A DNA stretch of 18,849 nt from the NCBI GenBank assembly GCA_945862035.1, contig CAMAXB010000022.1, positions 1 to 18,849 on the forward strand. The letters are read 5' to 3'. The notes under the pieces were generated by a model, which saw only the letters and a list, made by a program, of their open reading frames with translations, had not been told where the DNA came from and did no database searches. This DNA comes from Opitutus sp. GAS368. Its GTDB lineage: Bacteria > Verrucomicrobiota > Verrucomicrobiia > Opitutales > Opitutaceae. Of this stretch, positions 1 to 7,219 are shown in pieces; positions within the stretch are counted from its first letter, which is position 1; every line of letters starts with the position of its first letter. A program made the position numbers and the translations under genes.

Positions 1-104
1 ACCTGCGTTCCGCGATGCCGGTCGTGACACCCGATCCCGCCGTCGACTACAAGCTGATGATCATTGGTTCCCTGGGCGTGGTCGCCGGCGAGGCGGAGAA
101 GTAG
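1..104 (+). CDS. C-terminal fragment of an unidentified protein
   Basis: An open frame runs in from the left edge (codons in phase with base 3) and stops at TAG 102-104. The visible tail is about 33 residues. It contains a PVVTPDPAVDYK stretch, then a short hydrophobic run (LMIIGSLGVV), and ends AGEAEK. I do not recognise the family. The hydrophobic run is too short to call a membrane segment with confidence. The 63-bp gap to the next gene and the shared strand would allow co-transcription with the glutamate symporter, but nothing in the sequence proves it. The other two plus frames here are less protein-like, which is the main reason for this call. Confidence 0.45.
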   Translation, partial: LRSAMPVVTPDPAVDYKLMIIGSLGVVAGEAEK

Positions 105-167
105 GTGGCCAAGTCATCCTTCACCGTTTCGGCTCGGCGCGACGCACCTTGGGCGTAGAGTGATCCG

Positions 168-1481
168 GTGGAGACCTTTACCCTGACCCTGCCGGCCTTC
201 GCCGTGCTCGCGTTGGCGGCGCCACTCGTGTTGGGGGGCGAGCAGGTCGTTGAGCGGGTGGGGTGGCTGCGCCGGCTCAGTGTGCCGGCATCCGTGATTG
301 GCGGCCTTTTCGCCGCCCTTGCCCTCTTGGCGATCAACGGCAGCGGGCTGGCCGCGGTCACCCTCGTTTCCCGAACCGCCGCAGCCGGCTGGTCGTGGTT
401 GGTGACAATTGAACCGCTCTGGGCCGACCGACCGATGGTGGGCTCGACGCTTCCGCTGATGGTTGCGTTTTTCACCTGCGTGGGACTCAACGCGTCCTGG
501 GAGGTGCTGAAGCCGGGCGCGTGGCTCGTGCTGCGTCTGCTGGGCTTGGCGACGATTCTGGCCGTGGTTCAGAATGTCGTCGGCCTGCTCGTCGCCAAGG
601 CGCTAGGCGTTTCCCCGCTGCTCGGGCTCGTCTGCGCCGCGCTCACGCTGACGGGCGGCCCGGGTTCCGCCGTTAGTTTTTCCCCCGAGATCGAACGACT
701 CGGACTGACCGGAGCGGTGAATTTCGCACTCGCGGCGGCGACCTTTGGCATCGTGGCCGGCGGACTGGTGGGCGGCCCGGTGGGTAGCTGGCTCATCCGC
801 CGCCATGGCCTGAATACCCCCGGCAGGTCGGAGCAGCCCGCCGCGGCCGGCGTCTCCGCGCCCGCCGTCCGGCCGCGGGCCGGTCTGCTACACGATGTCC
901 GACAGCTCGTGGGTCATCCACTCGCCGCGCTGGCCGTGCTCGGTGTGCTGATCGCGTGCATGAAGGCCGGCGCCTGGCTGACGTTCTACCTCCAGAAAGC
1001 CGGTCTGTTTTTCGCCCTGCAAATCGGGGCCATGATCGTGGGCGTCATCGTCCGAAATCTGCACGATCTTGCGGGTGGAACCTGGATCCGCACGGCGACG
1101 GTGCAGGCCTGGTCGAATGCCCTGCTAGCGCTCTTCATCACGGCGGCCATGATGACCATCAATCTTCGCGACTTGGCCGCCGCGGGCGGGCCGATGCTGA
1201 TCCTGCTGCTGACGCAGATCGCGGTGGCGGTGCTCTTCGTCGTCTTCGTGACCTATCGCTTCATGGGGCGCGACTACGACGCCGCAGTGATCGGCGCCGG
1301 GCACATTGGCTTCGGGCTCGGCATCACGGCCAATGCCGTGGCCAACATGCAGACCCTTACGCTCCGGCACGGGCCTTCGCCGCGGGCGTTTCTTGCCGTC
1401 CCGATCGTGGGCGCTTTCCTGATCGACTTCACCAACGGCCTCCTCGTGACGCTCTTTCTCCAGTGGGTCGGCGGGAGCTGA
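168..1481 (+). CDS. gltS: Sodium/glutamate symporter, GltS family
   Basis: A 437-residue polytopic membrane protein, close to the usual length of GltS (about 400). Hydrophobic helices run through most of the chain. The family hallmarks are visible: FTCVGLNA near residues 103-110, a glycine-rich re-entrant-type segment TLTGGPGSAVSF around 160-171, and the paired ATFGIVAGGLVGGPVG around 191-206. A second inverted-repeat half ends with a glycine-rich stretch (GAGHIGFGLGITANA). The family couples inward sodium flow to glutamate uptake at the inner membrane. A loop rich in Ala, Pro and Arg (about 217-240) separates the halves. The start is GTG 168, the first start codon in the frame that gives a complete first helix; there is no strong ribosome binding site. 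The gene converges on the ATP-grasp gene with 13 bp between stop codons. The exact substrate (glutamate or another dicarboxylate) is inferred from the family. Confidence 0.88.
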   Translation: METFTLTLPAFAVLALAAPLVLGGEQVVERVGWLRRLSVPASVIGGLFAALALLAINGSGLAAVTLVSRTAAAGWSWLVTIEPLWADRPMVGSTLPLMVAFFTCVGLNASWEVLKPGAWLVLRLLGLATILAVVQNVVGLLVAKALGVSPLLGLVCAALTLTGGPGSAVSFSPEIERLGLTGAVNFALAAATFGIVAGGLVGGPVGSWLIRRHGLNTPGRSEQPAAAGVSAPAVRPRAGLLHDVRQLVGHPLAALAVLGVLIACMKAGAWLTFYLQKAGLFFALQIGAMIVGVIVRNLHDLAGGTWIRTATVQAWSNALLALFITAAMMTINLRDLAAAGGPMLILLLTQIAVAVLFVVFVTYRFMGRDYDAAVIGAGHIGFGLGITANAVANMQTLTLRHGPSPRAFLAVPIVGAFLIDFTNGLLVTLFLQWVGGS

Positions 1482-1498
1482 GCCCGACCGCTGCTCAG
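1478..1498. terminator. Weak hairpin spanning two convergent stop codons
   Basis: CTGAGC at 1478-1483 pairs with GCTCAG at 1493-1498 across a 9-base loop. The stop codons of both convergent genes (TGA 1479-1481 on plus, TCA 1495-1497 read on minus) fall inside the arms. There is no T-tract on either side, so this is at best a weak bidirectional end signal. Confidence 0.25.
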
Positions 1499-2514
1499 TC
1501 CCGGCCGGTCGTCAGCCCTTGGCGCACGATGCGCGCGATCAACTGCGGGTAGCTCAGTCCGGTCTTCATGGCGGAAAGCGCGAAATCCTCGTCGGCCGCC
1601 AGAATGGGATTCGGGTTGGCTTCGATGAAATAGAGTTCGTTGGCCGCGGTCAGCCGGAGGTCCAGCCGGGCATAGCCGTCAATCGTCAGCAGGTGGTAGA
1701 TGCGCTTGCACACGCTCTCGATGTGCCGCACCAGCGCGGGCTCTAGCCCTTCGGCAAACTGGTTCTGCAGGCCCCAACGCTTCCGATAGTCCTCATCCCA
1801 CTTGGCCTTGTAGGTCGCAATCTTGGGTTCGTCCGGCGGGACCTCGCTGAAGACCAGCTCGCGCACCGGATACACCTGCAGGCGGTGATTCCCCAGGATG
1901 CTCACGTAGAGCTCCCGACCATCGATGTACTCCTCCGCGATCACGTCATTGTCGTACTTTTCGTGAATGAACTGGACGCGTTCCTTGAACTGCTCGTCGT
2001 TTTCGACGAACGAGGCCTGCGAGATGCCGAGCGACGCCTCCTCCTTGAGCGGTTTCACCAGGATGGGAAAGCGGAGCTGCCGCGGCCGGGCGATGCGGCG
2101 GCCCCGGGCAAGGATGACAAAGGCCGGCGTGTGGATGCGGTGGTAGCTCAGGATCTTCTTTGAGATCCCCTTGTGCTTGCAGAGGGTCAGCCCGGTCGAC
2201 CCGCAGCCGGTGAATGGCACGCCGTACATCGCGAGGATAGAGACGATGTGCTGATCAAAGGCGCGATTGTTGCGGAACTGGTCCGCAAGATTGAAAATCA
2301 GGTCCGGAGCGAAGGACTGCAGCTTCTGTCGCAGCAGATCGAGATCATCGAAGAGCGCGAGGTGCTCGACGGTGTGGCCGAGATCGCGCAGCGCGGCAAG
2401 GACGCCAGCCTCGGTCTTCCAGTCGTCGGTTTTGAGCTCGGCGGTTAGATCCTCGTTGATCCCCGTCGGGCGGATCGCGTCGAACAGCGCCAATACCTTC
2501 AGCTTCTTCTTCAT
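1495..2514 (-). CDS. ATP-grasp ligase, D-alanine-D-alanine-ligase-like (COG1181 type)
   Basis: 339 residues. An N-terminal alpha/beta domain (about 5-110) resembles Ddl enzymes but lacks their typical N-terminal GGxSxE signature. An ATP-grasp core follows: the ATP-binding lysine in FPILVKPLKEEASLGIS (Lys154), the hinge IAEEYIDGRELYVSILG (Glu194-195), and the metal ligands in ARLDLRL (Asp285) and FIEANPNPIL (Glu298, Asn300). The family joins a carboxylate, activated as acyl phosphate, to an amine. In this divergent branch the substrates are not known, so I do not call it Ddl. ATG 2514 lies one base past the stop of the metallopeptidase gene, implying translational coupling and a joint role. 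It is the last gene of a minus-strand operon that also includes a secreted TPR protein. A true cell-wall Ddl is possible but less likely. Confidence 0.85.
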   Translation of the reverse strand: MKKKLKVLALFDAIRPTGINEDLTAELKTDDWKTEAGVLAALRDLGHTVEHLALFDDLDLLRQKLQSFAPDLIFNLADQFRNNRAFDQHIVSILAMYGVPFTGCGSTGLTLCKHKGISKKILSYHRIHTPAFVILARGRRIARPRQLRFPILVKPLKEEASLGISQASFVENDEQFKERVQFIHEKYDNDVIAEEYIDGRELYVSILGNHRLQVYPVRELVFSEVPPDEPKIATYKAKWDEDYRKRWGLQNQFAEGLEPALVRHIESVCKRIYHLLTIDGYARLDLRLTAANELYFIEANPNPILAADEDFALSAMKTGLSYPQLIARIVRQGLTTGRD

Positions 2515-2515
2515 G

Positions 2516-3535
2516 TCACTTCGTGCGTTTGAACTTACCGGTGAACAAATAATTCATCACGAGGGTGGTGATGTACGCGGAGACGCGCAGGTCCTGCCGG
2601 CCCTCGTGCGGGTCAAGCGTCAGCCCCAGCTGGTCGCAGCGCGCGATCAGCCGGCTCAGCAGCGCGTTCACCCGGTACTTTTTCTCATTGGTGGCACCGC
2701 AGACCGCGTCCATCAGCGGTCGCCGCCGCTGCCGCAGGAAAGCCGATGCGCGCAGCGCCACCACGCCGTCCGGAGCGCCCGGAAAAAGCTCGCGCAGATC
2801 GTTGTCGTAGAAGTCCGGGTAGGAGTCCTCGTAGAGCTTCCGCTTGCGCGCATAGTACGTCTTCAGCTTCACCCCGAGAAAATCAAAATCGGCCACCCGG
2901 TACTCAGGTGGGTGGGTCGCGGGCGTCCCGGCGAGCGACTTCATGAGCTCGTCCACGTACTCGAGTTTCTGCAGGGCCTTCCAGCCCTTGAAGCGGGTGC
3001 GCCAGTCGAGGCCCGGCGTGAGCCAGACCGCAAAGGTCTCCGCAAAGTCCTCGTCCGGATGGCTCTGGGCGTACCAGTCGTCGAGGTGCACGACATAGGA
3101 GTGGCTGTAGGGCCGCGGACGATAAAACTGCGGGGTCTCATCCGCGGAGGTCCGGCCGAAGACGCGCTGCCAGGTGCGCCGACGCGGCAACTGGTAGGCG
3201 TAAGCATAGGCATGCGCCGCCTCGTGCCGCATCAGGCGCATAAACCACTCCGTCGTTTCCCCCTCCACCTCGAGCATCAGGGTCCGCTCCAGCTTGCGCA
3301 GCCGTTCGTGCACAAGAAAAAACGGCACAAAGATGGACGGGATGCCAACCGGGACAAACCACTCGTCGCCGACATGGCAGGGGGGCAGGAAAGCGAGGCC
3401 CTGCTGCGCCAGTTCGGCGTGCAGCTGCTTCACCAGGGGCTCAACCTCGGTCCCCTCAATCTTGAGCCCAAGCTGGGAAATCTTTTTTTCCAGCAGAGCC
3501 TCGTCGCCGAGGCTGGCCCAATCGGAAGTTTCCAT
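2516..3535 (-). CDS. Putative zinc metallopeptidase (gluzincin-like, Peptidase_Mx type)
   Basis: 339 residues from ATG 3535. A zincin helix HEAAHAYAYAY begins at His104 (HExxH with Glu105 as the expected catalytic base). Downstream, DEDFAETFAVWL supplies Glu166, a good candidate third zinc ligand in a gluzincin arrangement. No signal peptide or membrane segment is visible, so it is probably cytoplasmic. The layout matches the family named 'putative zinc-binding metallopeptidase' in protein databases; this is recalled, not searched. The frame stays open upstream to TTG 3589, which overlaps the TPR stop, but the 18 extra residues are not protein-like, so I prefer ATG 3535. It is tightly coupled to the following ATP-grasp gene (1 base apart). 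A ligase/peptidase pair could make and unmake the same peptide or isopeptide bond; that is inference. Confidence 0.8.
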   Translation of the reverse strand: METSDWASLGDEALLEKKISQLGLKIEGTEVEPLVKQLHAELAQQGLAFLPPCHVGDEWFVPVGIPSIFVPFFLVHERLRKLERTLMLEVEGETTEWFMRLMRHEAAHAYAYAYQLPRRRTWQRVFGRTSADETPQFYRPRPYSHSYVVHLDDWYAQSHPDEDFAETFAVWLTPGLDWRTRFKGWKALQKLEYVDELMKSLAGTPATHPPEYRVADFDFLGVKLKTYYARKRKLYEDSYPDFYDNDLRELFPGAPDGVVALRASAFLRQRRRPLMDAVCGATNEKKYRVNALLSRLIARCDQLGLTLDPHEGRQDLRVSAYITTLVMNYLFTGKFKRTK

Positions 3536-3585
3536 GGCCCAGCCTAGGCAAGCCGCGGGTTCGGGCACAAGCACGGCGTCCGGGC

Positions 3586-4467
3586 TCAATTCTTCAGGGT
3601 CATCTTCTCCGCGCGGAAGTCCGGATGCACCACCCGCACCCGATCGAGGTGCTCCGCCGCGCGGCCTTCCATTCCCTGCTGCTCAAAGAGCGAAGCGAGG
3701 CGATAATGGACCAAAGCGTGGCTCGGCCGCCCGTCGCCCTGGGGGGCGGGGAGTGCGAGGCAGCGCTGGAGCGCGGCGATGCCGCGATCCAGCTCGAGGC
3801 CCGAGACCGCGGCGCAGCGGCCAAACTGGTAAAGCGCGAGAAAACTGTCGGGGTGATTGCGCAGGGCCTGCTCGGCCTCCGCCAGGGCGGCGGGAAAGTC
3901 GTTGGCCGCCAAGTGCACGGTGATCAAAGCCGCATGGCCCCCCTCCGGGTCGAGCGATTTGATCCGCGCGGCGGCCGCGCGGGCCTTGGTCAACCCGCCC
4001 CCGGCGATGCGCGGAGCGTGAAGGTAATAGCCAAGCAGGCTCCATTCAAAAATCGGATTCGCGGGCTCGAGGGCCACGGCCCGTTCATAGGCGGCAAGAC
4101 ACTTTTTTCCCCAGCCGAGCTTGGTCATGAGCGGGGCCCGCTGCGCAGTCAGCCCATAGGCATCGCCCAGCGCGTTGGCATACCGCGCCTCGCCGGGTTC
4201 CTCGTTGACGGCTCTCTGCAGCCGCTCCCGTGCTTCCTCCTCGTCATCGAACCAGAGCGCGATCCGCCCCAGGTAAAAGTCGATCGCCGGATCGCCACCC
4301 TTTTTCTCTTCCACCGCGCGCAACGCTACCCGGGCCGCGGAATAGGACCGGGCCTCGTAAAGATCCACGGCTCCGGCAAGGTCTCCTTCGGCCGCGCGGG
4401 CGGACAACAAACTGCCGAGGATCAGCCAGGCCCAGACAACGGGGGTCGGCCGGTTCTGAAGGGTCAT
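3586..4467 (-). CDS. Exported tetratricopeptide-repeat protein
   Basis: 293 residues. The N-terminus has a signal-peptide pattern: a hydrophobic run VVWAWLILGSLL (10-21), then SARA-A, a plausible signal peptidase I site near residue 24-25. The rest is helical TPR material: SYSAARVALRAVE, AIDFYLGRIALWFDDEEEAR, ARYANALGDAYGL, CLAAYERAVALEPANP, AALAEAEQALRNHPDSFLAL and a final unit with LVHYRLASLFEQQGMEGRAA. Such proteins act as periplasmic or envelope scaffolds; no enzyme motif is seen. ATG 4465-4467 overlaps the stop of the upstream small gene as ATGA. The stop lies 50 bp before the metallopeptidase start, so it is likely co-transcribed with both the small ORF and the peptidase/ligase pair. 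A specific partner cannot be deduced. Confidence 0.8.
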   Translation of the reverse strand: MTLQNRPTPVVWAWLILGSLLSARAAEGDLAGAVDLYEARSYSAARVALRAVEEKKGGDPAIDFYLGRIALWFDDEEEARERLQRAVNEEPGEARYANALGDAYGLTAQRAPLMTKLGWGKKCLAAYERAVALEPANPIFEWSLLGYYLHAPRIAGGGLTKARAAAARIKSLDPEGGHAALITVHLAANDFPAALAEAEQALRNHPDSFLALYQFGRCAAVSGLELDRGIAALQRCLALPAPQGDGRPSHALVHYRLASLFEQQGMEGRAAEHLDRVRVVHPDFRAEKMTLKN

Positions 4468-4817
4468 GTCGGCAGCAGACCCGATCTCCGCCCCTCATTC
4501 GCCCGCGCAAACGCTGCTGCCGCCGTGCGCCGTAAACGGCGGGTTGACCATCGAAATTTCAACTGCCGCCGGAACCCGTTCTGCTTCGACTCCTGGTGCT
4601 GGAGAATCCGGATCTCCTCGTCGATCGCGGGGAGGCGGCGCGCCCGCCCGACTTGCGCGAGCAGTTGGGCCTCGGGCTGAGAGTATTCCGGGTGGAAGAT
4701 CGGCAGCATCGACCCCCCAAGGATGGTTCGCCGATGCAATCCGAGCCAGAAAATCTGCCGCGCGAACCGGGTCTCAGGAACCCCGGGGATCAGAACAGAG
4801 GACTCGTCCAAGGTCAT
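4464..4817 (-). CDS. Hypothetical protein, basic C-terminal half
   Basis: 117 residues that I do not recognise. The first half contains FARQIFWLGLHRR and MLPIFHPEY. The second half is helical and charged: LLAQVGRARRLPAIDEEIRI, then a strongly basic stretch (FRRQLKFRWSTRRLRR) before an alanine-rich end. Support for coding: third codon positions are strongly GC-rich, as in the neighbours, and the stop codon overlaps the TPR start as ATGA, a typical operon junction. Against: no ribosome binding site precedes ATG 4817, and the upstream 350 bp holds no firm gene. The basic tail could contact nucleic acid or phospholipid, but that is a guess. It may be a fragment of a longer decayed gene. Confidence 0.5.
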   Translation of the reverse strand: MTLDESSVLIPGVPETRFARQIFWLGLHRRTILGGSMLPIFHPEYSQPEAQLLAQVGRARRLPAIDEEIRILQHQESKQNGFRRQLKFRWSTRRLRRTAAAAFARANEGRRSGLLPT

Positions 4818-4864
4818 TGGATGTGGACTTTGCTCAGGGCACCCCCGACAGCAACGCGACCCCG

Positions 4865-5119
4865 TTACATTTGCGAAAATTCATCATCGCACACGGCCGC
4901 AGCCGACTCCCTGCCGAGGGTTGGTCTGCCAATGTTTTTCTGCAGATCCTCGATCCGGCCCGATTTGGTGGGATGGCTTCGGTCGTGCGTGAAACCGGAC
5001 ACCTCGTAAATCGGAGTCGGGCCGCGAAACCGATTTCCGGTGGCGAGCGCGTCCGGGTTCCCGGCGAGTCCGGATTGCTCCGTCGCGAAAGGCAGGTCCG
5101 CGAGGGGGTGGACCTGCAT
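4865..5119 (-). CDS. Possible small hypothetical protein (84 residues)
   Basis: This ORF sits in the otherwise gene-free stretch between the phosphatase and the 117-residue ORF. Its start ATG 5117-5119 is preceded by GAGGAG (plus-strand 5129-5134) at a 9-base spacing. This is one of only two good Shine-Dalgarno sites seen in the window. About three quarters of third codon positions are G or C. The protein has no hydrophobic segment and no motif I know; it includes RFRGPTPIYEVSGFTHD and RIEDLQKNIG. It begins 90 bp after the phosphatase stop and ends 47 bp before the next ORF, so it could belong to the same operon. It could also be a chance ORF in GC-rich DNA or part of a decayed gene. Confidence 0.35.
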   Translation of the reverse strand: MQVHPLADLPFATEQSGLAGNPDALATGNRFRGPTPIYEVSGFTHDRSHPTKSGRIEDLQKNIGRPTLGRESAAAVCDDEFSQM

Positions 5120-5209
5120 CCGGGAATTCTCCTCGCTCTCCAACCTTGGGCGGAACGACTTGCCGTCTCCCTGCCTGCGCCAATTGGCTAGCGAGATCGG
5201 AAGGGCCGA

Positions 5210-6145
5210 TCAGGGCATCAATAACTCCGCCGCCAAGCCCCAGCGCAGATTATAGAGTGAGTGCTGGAAGACGGGCAGGGAACCCGCCTCCGCGATGGCC
5301 AAGATCGTGGCCAGCGCGGCGGGAAAAACGTCCGCTCGCGCTGCGGGCAGCCCCTCTATCGATTGGCGCTCCGCCAAGGGGAGGATCGACACGCTGTCCA
5401 GCACGCTCCGGAGCTCGGCAACGCCGATGATCGCGGGTGTTTCCTTCAGCGCCTTGCCCGTGCGGGCGCCCAGCACCATGCGCAGAGTCGTCATGCTGCC
5501 GCCGGCGAACACCGCATTCGCCCCCGGCAGATTGAAGACAAAGCCGGCATCGCTGATCACCTGCCGGGAGTGGGCCATGATCGCGGAGCGTGCCGCCGCG
5601 GCGAAGGGCCCGGACGCATCAGCGACAAAGCGCTCGGTCAGCCGGACGCAACCCAGGGGCAGGCTCACTGCTTGGACCACGCGCCGATCGCGGAACGCTA
5701 GGCACTCGAGGCTGCCACCGCCGAGATCAAAGACGTAGAAGTCCCGCAGACCGCTAAGCACCGGGTCGGACGCCAGCCCGCGCCCGATGTAATTGGCCTC
5801 CTCCTCGCCGGAAAGCAGCCGAACCGCCACGCCTGTCGCCGCCTGGACCTCCGCGCGAAACTCCGCGCCGTTCTCCGCGTCGCGCACCGCACTGGTGGCC
5901 ACCATCACCGTGCGGGCCGGTGCCAGAGGGGCCGCCCGCGCAACCAACTCACGTACGGCCGCCAGCCCGGCGGCCATGCCCGCGGCACTGAGCCGCGGAT
6001 GCTCACGGCTGATCCCGGCACTGATCCGTGCGTCCACGGTGTGCATGAGGTGCGAGCAGAGCGTACCGTCGGCCGCGCGCCCGGCGACCAGCAGTTTGAT
6101 CGAGTTCGAACCGATATCGATGATCGCGACGGTTTCCGGAGCCAT
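5210..6145 (-). CDS. Ppx/GppA family phosphatase (exopolyphosphatase / pppGpp phosphohydrolase)
   Basis: 311 residues from ATG 6145. This is the ASKHA-fold Ppx/GppA catalytic region, without the C-terminal HD-like domain of longer members. Visible motifs: phosphate-1 AIIDIGSNSIKLLVAG near residues 7-22, VMVATSAVRDAENG, the GEEEANYIGRGL segment containing the catalytic-type glutamates, phosphate-2 VFDLGGGSLE, and a late AGGSMTTLR. The family cleaves the terminal phosphate of polyphosphate or pppGpp in the cytoplasm; which one cannot be told here. A TTG six codons upstream (6163) is possible but adds only MPPPRS, so I chose the ATG. The region before the ATG is pyrimidine-rich (CCTCCTCCTC) rather than a Shine-Dalgarno site. 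It lies 56 bp after rsmI, probably in one operon. Confidence 0.88.
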   Translation of the reverse strand: MAPETVAIIDIGSNSIKLLVAGRAADGTLCSHLMHTVDARISAGISREHPRLSAAGMAAGLAAVRELVARAAPLAPARTVMVATSAVRDAENGAEFRAEVQAATGVAVRLLSGEEEANYIGRGLASDPVLSGLRDFYVFDLGGGSLECLAFRDRRVVQAVSLPLGCVRLTERFVADASGPFAAAARSAIMAHSRQVISDAGFVFNLPGANAVFAGGSMTTLRMVLGARTGKALKETPAIIGVAELRSVLDSVSILPLAERQSIEGLPAARADVFPAALATILAIAEAGSLPVFQHSLYNLRWGLAAELLMP

Positions 6146-6201
6146 GGACCGAGGAGGAGGCAAAGCGGTCGGGGAGGCAACAGCCGGATGGCCTCGTCAG
6201 G

Positions 6202-6951
6202 TTATAAGGCGAAATCGGCGGGCGCGATCAGGACGACGAACTCGCCCTTCAGGCTGGTCTGGCCCAGGCGCGCGCAGACGTCCTCGGCCCGGCCAATCAG
6301 AAAGGTCTCGTGCAATTTCGTGACTTCCTTGGCAATGCACACGATCCGGTCGGAACCCAGGGTCGCCAGGATTTCGTCCGCAAATTTGTCGATGCGATGG
6401 CAGCTCTCGTAGAGCGCGAGGGTGTAGTCGAAATCCCGGTACTTCTGGAGAAACGCGAGCCGGGCGGCCGACTTGGCCGGCAGGAAACCGACAAAGAGAA
6501 AGCCATTGGTGGGCAGGCCCGCCGCGCTCAGGACCGCGGTCAGCGCGCTGGCGCCCGGGACGGGTATTACCGGCAACCCGCGGCGGCGGCAGGCGCGGAC
6601 TAGGCGGAAGCCGGGATCGCTCAGGGCCGGGGTGCCGGCATCGCTCACCAGCGCAATGCTGCGTCCGGCCGCGAGGTGTTCGACGAGCCGGTCGGCGGCC
6701 TCCATCTCGTTATGATCGTGGTAAGCCACCAGCTCCCGGCGCAGGCCAAAGCGGGTCAGCATCGCGCCCGTCGTGCGGGTGTCCTCGCAGGCCACCAGAT
6801 CCACGGTGCCGAGCAGGGCGCGGGCGCGCTCGGTCAGGTCCGCCAGATTTCCGATCGGCGTCGCGATGACGTAGAGATGACCCGGCTGGGGGACCAGTGA
6901 GGGATTGGCGGAGGCGGGAGTCACGGGCGGCAAATCCTTCTGTGCCGCCAC
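6202..6951 (-). CDS. rsmI: 16S rRNA (cytidine-1402-2'-O)-methyltransferase
   Basis: 249 residues with the full set of RsmI signatures: LYVIATPIGNLADLTERA near the N-terminus, VACEDTRTTGAML, LVAYHDHNE, ALVSDAGTPALSDPGFRLV, PVIPVPGASALTAVLSAAGL and FVGFLPAK. This is the SAM-dependent tetrapyrrole-methylase fold. RsmI methylates the 2'-OH of C1402 in the ribosomal decoding centre. The start is GTG 6951; no ATG lies between it and the conserved core, and the roughly 23 residues before the core are Pro/Ala-rich and dispensable-looking. The gene starts just past the intrinsic terminator of the lipoprotein gene, so it probably has its own promoter in 6952-6991, though I see no clear -35/-10 boxes. 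The Ppx/GppA gene follows. Confidence 0.95.
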   Translation of the reverse strand: MAAQKDLPPVTPASANPSLVPQPGHLYVIATPIGNLADLTERARALLGTVDLVACEDTRTTGAMLTRFGLRRELVAYHDHNEMEAADRLVEHLAAGRSIALVSDAGTPALSDPGFRLVRACRRRGLPVIPVPGASALTAVLSAAGLPTNGFLFVGFLPAKSAARLAFLQKYRDFDYTLALYESCHRIDKFADEILATLGSDRIVCIAKEVTKLHETFLIGRAEDVCARLGQTSLKGEFVVLIAPADFAL

Positions 6952-6991
6952 CAGTAGTTGGGTTCAAACCAGAAGCGGGATGAGCGAGCAT

Positions 6992-7025
6992 AAAAAAATC
7001 CGGCCCCGCGCTCGCAGGACCGGAT
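6992..7025 (-). terminator. Intrinsic terminator downstream of the lipoprotein gene
   Basis: On the minus strand, ATCCGG-T-CC pairs with GG-G-CCGGAT (9 bp including one G-T pair) around a GC-rich loop. A run of seven T follows directly (plus-strand A-tract 6992-6998). It lies 26 bp after the lipoprotein stop and before rsmI, separating the two transcription units. Confidence 0.85.
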
Positions 7026-7051
7026 GGGCAAGGGGAGGGAGGGGCGGTGGT

Positions 7052-7219
7052 TCAGCGGCCGCCACCCGCGCCCTGCATCGGACCCATGCCCGGGACTTGG
7101 TTCTCCCAAGAGGCGGGACGGCTCCACGGAATGGAGCTGTCAGACGGGGAGCTGCAGCCGGCGAGGAAGGCACCGGAGGTGACAAGGGCCGCCAGCACAA
7201 GGCGCTTGATGGAGGTCAT
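7052..7219 (-). CDS. Small lipoprotein (55 residues)
   Basis: ATG 7217-7219 opens a 55-residue frame ending at TGA 7052-7054. The N-terminus is MTSIKRLVLAALVTSGAF followed by the lipobox LAGC, with Cys22 as the lipidation site. The residue after Cys is Ser, so outer-membrane sorting is plausible. The mature peptide is only 34 residues, with a tryptophan/proline segment IPWSRPASWEN, then a Gly/Met-rich end (PGMGPMQGAGGGR). ATG overlaps the stop of the coiled-coil gene as ATGA, and a strong terminator follows, so the two form a clean two-gene operon. I recall similar tiny 'PW-RP-W' lipoproteins in Verrucomicrobiota, but no function is known to me. It may help anchor or localise the coiled-coil partner; that is inference. 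Confidence 0.75.
   Translation of the reverse strand: MTSIKRLVLAALVTSGAFLAGCSSPSDSSIPWSRPASWENQVPGMGPMQGAGGGR

Noticed and set aside
2267..3547. A 426-codon plus-strand open frame
   Set aside because: It is antisense to the ATP-grasp and metallopeptidase genes, both with intact catalytic motifs.
2516..3589. The longer metallopeptidase start at TTG 3589 that overlaps the TPR stop
   Set aside because: The overlap is attractive, but the 18 added residues are not conserved-looking and ATG 3535 gives a sensible N-terminus.
3625..5191. Two long plus-strand open frames (351 and 241 codons)
   Set aside because: The first opposes the TPR gene. The second is Arg/Ser/Pro/Gly-rich without any domain and shows no start signal.
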